64,000 nucleotides of DNA from Erwinia aphidicola (GTDB lineage Bacteria > Pseudomonadota > Gammaproteobacteria > Enterobacterales > Enterobacteriaceae): assembly GCF_014773485.1 (NCBI RefSeq), contig NZ_JACXBP010000002.1:1-64000 (forward strand), written 5' to 3'. The position numbers and the translations under genes were made by a program. Each line of letters opens with the position of its first letter. Position 1 is the first letter of the stretch. A model generated the notes under the pieces. The model had not been told where the DNA came from and did not search any database. It worked only from the letters and a program-made list of their open reading frames with translations. Positions 59,278 to 64,000 of this stretch are shown piece by piece.

Positions 59278-61818
59278 TTACTTGCCGAACATATCTTTAA
59301 TCCAGCCCGCTACGCCATCGCTGTCCTTCTGCTCATTTTGCTGCTGCGGCTGACCCTGCTGCGGTTGCTGCTGGCTGTTCTGCTGCTGCAACATCTGCTG
59401 CTGTTGCTGAATTTGCTGCTGCTGTTGCTGACACAGCGCCTCAGCATCGGTGGTCCAGACCGGCAGGGTGCGCCAGCTGCTGCTGGCACTGCCGCAGACA
59501 AAGTTGCCGGCAGAATCAACGCTCATCGGCGCGATATCTTCCGGCGGCGTCAGCTGCAGCGGCATCGGCGCCTGGTTAGCCAGATAGCGCAGGTAGAGCT
59601 GCATGGCACCGCTTGAGCCATAGACCTTGGTCGGCTGGTTGTTATCACGGCCAATCCAGGTGATCGCCACCTCTTTGCCATCAATACCGGCAAACCAGCT
59701 GTCCACCAGGTTGTTGGTGGTACCGGTTTTACCCGCCAGGCTGGCGCGAGGATATTTGGCACCCAGCGCGCGCGCCGTACCGTGATCGACCACCTGCTGC
59801 ATGGTGTAAAGCGTCAGGTAGGCGGCCTGAGCAGGTACCGCACGTTCTGCCTGTGGGAAACTCTGATACAGCACGCTACCATCTTCGGCAATCACCGAGC
59901 GCACCGCAGAGAGCGGTGCACGGCTGCCGCCGCTGGCAATAGTCTGGAACGCCTGCGCCACTTCAACCGGGGTCAGGTTAAGCGCCCCCAGCAGCATCGC
60001 AGGTACCGGGTTCAGCTGGTCTTTCGGCACGCCCAGTTTGGTCCAGGTATCCACCACCTGCGGCAGCCCCAGCGTCATGCCAAGGTTAACCGTTGGCACG
60101 TTCATTGAGCGGGTTAGCGCATCCACCAGCATCACCTGGCCGCTGAATCGACGATCGTCGTTCTGCGGTTTCCATACCTGGCCATTCGGCTGCTTCAGCG
60201 CAATCGGGTTATCGGCAATCCAGGTATTCAGGCGATAGGTATCCGGCTGGCTGAGGGCGGTCAGATAAGTCGCTGGTTTTGCCAGGGAACCAATCGAACG
60301 GCGCGCCTGCAGGGCACGGTTGTAACCGGCAAACTGCGGATCGGCACCGCCAACCATGGCACGCACTTCACCGCTGAAGCGGTCAACAATCACCATGGCA
60401 GTTTCCAGATCGTTCAGGCCACGCTGTTTACGCAGCGCCGGCATCCCCTCTTCCACCGACTTCTCGGCCGCATCCTGTGACACCGGGTCAAGGGTGGTGA
60501 AGATTTTCACCCCGGAGAGATCTTTAATTTTATCCCCGAGCTTCGCCTGCAGCTCATTACGCACCATCTGCATAAAGGCCGGCTGCGGCGTTATCACCCC
60601 CCCTTTCGGCTGCACACCCAGCGGGCGGGCGCTCAGCATGTCGTACAGCTCCTGGTCGATCACCTTCTGCTGCTGCAGCAGGCGCAGCACCAGGTTGCGG
60701 CGCTCCAGCGCCAGCTTCGGATTACGCCATGGGTTATAGAGCGAAGCGCCTTTTACCATCCCCACCAAAAGCGCCTGCTGGTCGAGGCTCAGCTCGTCCA
60801 CCGGGCGGCCAAAGTAGTAGAGGCTGGCCAGCGGGAAGCCGCGGATCTGATCGTTACCGGCCTGTCCGAGGTACACCTCATTCAGATACAGCTCCAGGAT
60901 GCGGTCCTTGCTATAGCGCGCATCCATGATCAGCGCCATATAGGCTTCGTTGGCTTTACGCCACAGCGAGCGCTCGTTGGTCAGGAACAGGTTCTTCACC
61001 AGCTGCTGGGTCAGCGTACTGCCGCCCTGCACCGCACGCCCGGCGGTGATGTTGGCGAGGAAAGCACGGCCAATCGAGTAGAAGCTGATGCCGTCATGCT
61101 GATAGAAGTGGCGGTCTTCCGTTGCCACCAGCGTGTCCACCAGCAGGTCAGGGAAGCCGGCACGCGGCACAAACAGGCGCTGTTCGCCGTTCGGCGACTG
61201 CAGCATAGTGATCAGCCGCGGATCGAGGCGGAAGAAGCCAAAGCTGCGGCCGCTGTCGAGATTTTTGATGTCGCTCAGCTGGTCGCCGCTAAAGCTCAGG
61301 CGCGCGCGGATCTGCCCCTCTTTGCTGTCGGGGAAATCAAACGGGCGGCGGATCATCTCAATGCTATTACCCTGCACGGTAAATTCACCGGGCCGCGTCA
61401 TACGCGTCACTTCGCGATACTGCGTGCCTTCCAGCAGGGCGATCATCTCTTTCTTGTTGTACGACATACCCGGCTCGAGGCTGACCATGCGGCCATAAAC
61501 CGTCGCCGGCAGCTGCCAGACTTTGCCGTCAATGCGGCTGCGGATCTGGGAGTCAAGATAGACACCATAGATTGCCATCACCACGGCAAACAGCAGGAAC
61601 AGCTTAATCAGTAAGCCAATCCAGCCTCTTTTCTTACGCGGTGAGCGTCCTTTTCCTTTACGTGGCACCGGGGTTACCTCCTCGTCATCCAGGTCATCAT
61701 CCTGATCGTCATACTCATCATATTCTTCCTCTTCCCTGCGGCGACCTCGCCCCGCTTTGTTACGCGGCGGCTTGGGCTGCTTTCCTTTACGCCCGATAGG
61801 TTCGCGATCGTCAGACAT
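59278..61818 (-). CDS. mrcB: penicillin-binding protein 1B
   Basis: PBP1b (846 residues) both polymerises glycan strands and crosslinks peptides. A basic and very acidic cytoplasmic tail (about 1-60) is followed by one membrane helix (about 62-84), a UB2H domain that binds activator LpoB, the glycosyltransferase domain with [13 protein letters not shown], and the transpeptidase domain with SLAK, SMN and KTGTT motifs. The C-terminus has a glutamine-rich tract of about 50 residues before [13 protein letters not shown], longer than in E. coli. The second ATG was preferred because it gives [13 protein letters not shown]; the first (61827) is 2 nt from GGAG. Confidence 0.95.
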   Translation of the reverse strand: MSDDREPIGRKGKQPKPPRNKAGRGRRREEEEYDEYDDQDDDLDDEEVTPVPRKGKGRSPRKKRGWIGLLIKLFLLFAVVMAIYGVYLDSQIRSRIDGKVWQLPATVYGRMVSLEPGMSYNKKEMIALLEGTQYREVTRMTRPGEFTVQGNSIEMIRRPFDFPDSKEGQIRARLSFSGDQLSDIKNLDSGRSFGFFRLDPRLITMLQSPNGEQRLFVPRAGFPDLLVDTLVATEDRHFYQHDGISFYSIGRAFLANITAGRAVQGGSTLTQQLVKNLFLTNERSLWRKANEAYMALIMDARYSKDRILELYLNEVYLGQAGNDQIRGFPLASLYYFGRPVDELSLDQQALLVGMVKGASLYNPWRNPKLALERRNLVLRLLQQQKVIDQELYDMLSARPLGVQPKGGVITPQPAFMQMVRNELQAKLGDKIKDLSGVKIFTTLDPVSQDAAEKSVEEGMPALRKQRGLNDLETAMVIVDRFSGEVRAMVGGADPQFAGYNRALQARRSIGSLAKPATYLTALSQPDTYRLNTWIADNPIALKQPNGQVWKPQNDDRRFSGQVMLVDALTRSMNVPTVNLGMTLGLPQVVDTWTKLGVPKDQLNPVPAMLLGALNLTPVEVAQAFQTIASGGSRAPLSAVRSVIAEDGSVLYQSFPQAERAVPAQAAYLTLYTMQQVVDHGTARALGAKYPRASLAGKTGTTNNLVDSWFAGIDGKEVAITWIGRDNNQPTKVYGSSGAMQLYLRYLANQAPMPLQLTPPEDIAPMSVDSAGNFVCGSASSSWRTLPVWTTDAEALCQQQQQQIQQQQQMLQQQNSQQQPQQGQPQQQNEQKDSDGVAGWIKDMFGK

Positions 61819-61932
61819 GTGTTTCATTTCTCCAGGGGCACGCGTCGGCCAGGCCGACTACTCTCGTCGCACAGGGGCCGTTACGGAAGTGGAACCTTCC
61901 GAATATTCGGGCCACGATTCAGTACAGAAAAA

Positions 61933-64000
61933 TCACGTCGCGGAAAACTTTTTCACGCGCCGCGTCGGTAATGTATTTGCCGGGTCATCCGGCCACAGAT
62001 GTTTGGGGTAGCGCCCTTTCATCTCTTTTTGCACTTCCCGGTAAGCCCCGTTCCAGAACGCCGCCAGATCGCGGGTGATCTGCAGCGGGCGCTGCGCCGG
62101 GGATAGCAGCTCCAGAACCAGCGGAATGCGCCCTGCGGCAACGCTGGGATTGTGCGCTTCGCCGTACATCTCCTGCAGACGCACCGCCAGGGCGGGCGGT
62201 TTATCAGCAGAGTACTGGATCGGCAGGCGGCTTCCGGTCGGCACAGTGTAATGAGTTGGCAATGCAGTATCCAGTTGCTGTCGCTGTGACCATGTGAGCA
62301 ATTGTAATAACGCAGCGGCACAGTCGAGCTGGCGCAGGCCACGCGCATCGCGCACGCCATTCATCGCGGGCAGCAGCCAGCGCTCCAGGCGCTCCAGCAG
62401 CGCGGGCTCATCGGCGGCGGGCCACTCCTCTTCCGGCAGCCACTGCGCGGCACAGACCAGCCGCAATCTTAGCTGCTCTGCCTGTGGCGTCCAGTTCAGC
62501 ACCGATAAACCTTTGCTGCGCACCCAGCGCAGCATCGCCGCGTGCAGCTCCTGCTCGTCCGGTTTCGCCAGCGGCTGCGACTTCAGCACCAGCTGGCCGA
62601 CCTGCTCACGGCGCCAGGCGCGCAGCGTGCCTTTCTCTTCATCCCACTCCACTTCAGTTTGCTGCGTCAGCAGAACAGGAAGCTGGCGCACCAGCTGGTC
62701 GATATCCAGCGGCAGCGCCTGCAAAATACGCGCGTCGGGTTGGCTATGGCTCTGCAGCAGCTGTGGCGCAATCAGCCACTCGTAGCGGGTTAAGGCCTCT
62801 TCACGATCGAGCGCGGCCCCGCTGCCGTTCGCCAGCTGATAGCGCCCCTCGGCACCGCGCCGCCGCGCGATGCGGTCCGGGAAGGCTACCGCCAGCAGCG
62901 CCGGGAGGCGATCTTCATCCAGCGTTCCACCACTGACCTTCAGCCGCTGCTGCAGCTGACGGGCGCGGCGCTGCCACTGCGGCAGGCGGCGCTGGAAGCT
63001 GTCGCGCAGGTCGGGGCTGCCGCGCTGTGGATCCTCCAGCATCGCCACCAGCTGGGCGGCGGTGGCGACCGCATCGGCATCGCTGCCGGCGGCAATCAGC
63101 ATCGCGGCAAAGCGCGGTTCGCTGCCGAGCGCGGCCATTTTGCGCCCCTGCGCATTCAGACGCCCGTCACCGTCGGTCGCCCCCAGCTTTTGCAGCAGCT
63201 GACGCGCCGCCTCGATACCCGCGGCGGGCGGCACGTCCAGCCAGTTAAGCTGGTTGATATCGTGGCAGCCCCACTGCAGCAGATCGAGCCACAGCGCCGC
63301 GAGATCGCTGGTGAGTATTTCCGGGTCGCTGTGGGCGGCAGCGCGCTCCGCCTGCTCCTTGGCTATCAGATGCAGGCAGATGCCGGGTTCGAGGCGCCCG
63401 GCGCGCCCGGCACGCTGGGTCATCGAGGCCTGGCTGACGCGCCGGGTTTGCAGGCTGGTCAGCCCGCTGCGCAGGTCGAAAAACGCGCTGCGCTCCAGCG
63501 CGCAGTCCACCACCAGACGAATGCCCTCGATGGTTAAGCTGGTTTCGGCGATATTGGTAGCCAGCACCACTTTGCGCCGCCCGGCCGCGGCAGGCAGGAT
63601 AGCCCGGCGCTGATCCGCCAGCGATAGCGCACCGTATAACGGGCAGAGGTCAACATCGCTGGCGACAAGGTCGCTAAGCGCACTCTGCACACGCTGGATC
63701 TCCGCCACGCCGGGCAGAAACAGCAGCAGCGAGCCGCTCTCCTCGCGTAATAGCTGGCTCACCTGGCGTGCCACCGCATCGTCAAAGCGCAGCGTGGGGG
63801 AGAGCGGCTGGTAGCGGCGATCTACCGGGAAGGATCGCCCCTCGGAGGCGATCAGCGGCGCATCCGGCAGCCACTCGCGCAGCCGCGAGTTGTCCAGCGT
63901 TGCCGACATGATCAGCACTTTCAGATCGTCACGCAGCCCGCCCTGCACGTCCAGCAGCAGCGCCAGCGCCAGATCGCCCTGCAAACTGCGCTCGTGAAAC
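61933..64000 (-). CDS. hrpB: ATP-dependent helicase HrpB (partial, 5' end outside the window)
   Basis: This is the C-terminal part (about 689 residues) of the DEAH-box protein HrpB. The frame stays open to the right edge and begins within the DExH box (FHERSLQGDLALAL), so roughly the first 120-130 residues are missing. Visible motifs include SATLD (III), LLLFLPGVAEIQRV, TNIAETSLTIEG (V) and QRAGRAGR (VI), followed by the HrpB-specific C-terminal domain. It is transcribed towards mrcB. Its cellular role is not well defined in E. coli. Confidence 0.96.
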   Translation of the reverse strand, partial: FHERSLQGDLALALLLDVQGGLRDDLKVLIMSATLDNSRLREWLPDAPLIASEGRSFPVDRRYQPLSPTLRFDDAVARQVSQLLREESGSLLLFLPGVAEIQRVQSALSDLVASDVDLCPLYGALSLADQRRAILPAAAGRRKVVLATNIAETSLTIEGIRLVVDCALERSAFFDLRSGLTSLQTRRVSQASMTQRAGRAGRLEPGICLHLIAKEQAERAAAHSDPEILTSDLAALWLDLLQWGCHDINQLNWLDVPPAAGIEAARQLLQKLGATDGDGRLNAQGRKMAALGSEPRFAAMLIAAGSDADAVATAAQLVAMLEDPQRGSPDLRDSFQRRLPQWQRRARQLQQRLKVSGGTLDEDRLPALLAVAFPDRIARRRGAEGRYQLANGSGAALDREEALTRYEWLIAPQLLQSHSQPDARILQALPLDIDQLVRQLPVLLTQQTEVEWDEEKGTLRAWRREQVGQLVLKSQPLAKPDEQELHAAMLRWVRSKGLSVLNWTPQAEQLRLRLVCAAQWLPEEEWPAADEPALLERLERWLLPAMNGVRDARGLRQLDCAAALLQLLTWSQRQQLDTALPTHYTVPTGSRLPIQYSADKPPALAVRLQEMYGEAHNPSVAAGRIPLVLELLSPAQRPLQITRDLAAFWNGAYREVQKEMKGRYPKHLWPDDPANTLPTRRVKKFSAT

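Overview
The window is a stretch of conserved chromosome from a gammaproteobacterium of the order Enterobacterales. The gene order matches the Escherichia coli segment from rrnH to hrpB, read here in reverse: rrn leader, gmhB, metNIQ, rcsF, trmO, proS, then arfB-yaeQ-yaeP-rof, tilS, yaeR, ldcC, accA, dnaE, rnhB, the lpx/bam/rseP envelope cluster, frr-pyrH-tsf-rpsB, map-glnD-dapD, degP, dgt, mtnN-btuF, erpA, clcA, hemL, fhu, mrcB and hrpB. The proteins are close to but clearly distinct from those of E. coli. ERIC repeats, the accessory genes and the overall divergence suggest a relative in or near Erwiniaceae (Erwinia/Pantoea type). That assignment is an inference made from memory of families, not from a search.

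Left end (1-6770): tandem P1/P2 promoters and the boxA leader of a ribosomal RNA operon fire leftwards out of the window. Next come gmhB (heptose phosphatase), the MetJ-controlled methionine ABC importer metNIQ, the Rcs envelope sensor rcsF overlapping the tRNA methyltransferase trmO, and proS. Region 6770-16060 holds most of the lineage-specific material. An M48 membrane metallopeptidase lies where E. coli has nlpE, a small c-type cytochrome lies between rof and tilS, an ERIC element carrying an internal insert fills the yaeR-tilS gap, and an unrecognised 241-residue gene is flanked by two REP-like palindromes.

Region 16066-35800 is a nearly unbroken leftward array for fatty acid, DNA, lipid A, outer membrane, phospholipid, undecaprenyl and isoprenoid synthesis and for translation (accA through rpsB). 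It is interrupted only by a second ERIC element between pyrH and frr. Region 36175-41261 runs rightwards (map, glnD, dapD, yaeH). degP has a clear sigma-E promoter, and the cdaR gene that follows degP in E. coli is absent. mtnN-btuF is followed by a small secreted protein of unknown role instead of yadS. erpA, clcA and hemL are standard.

The right end (49913-64000) is the ferric-hydroxamate uptake operon fhuACDB behind a strong Fur box, with a second tandem fhuA-like TonB-dependent receptor upstream. It is followed by a class A acid phosphatase gene with its own terminator, mrcB (PBP1b, with a glutamine-rich tail) and the truncated 3' part of hrpB. No prophage, insertion sequence, CRISPR array, tRNA gene or integron was seen. 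The window does not contain an obvious new multi-gene system. The points most worth attention are the lineage-specific single-gene insertions, the fhuA duplication and the unusual ERIC copies.
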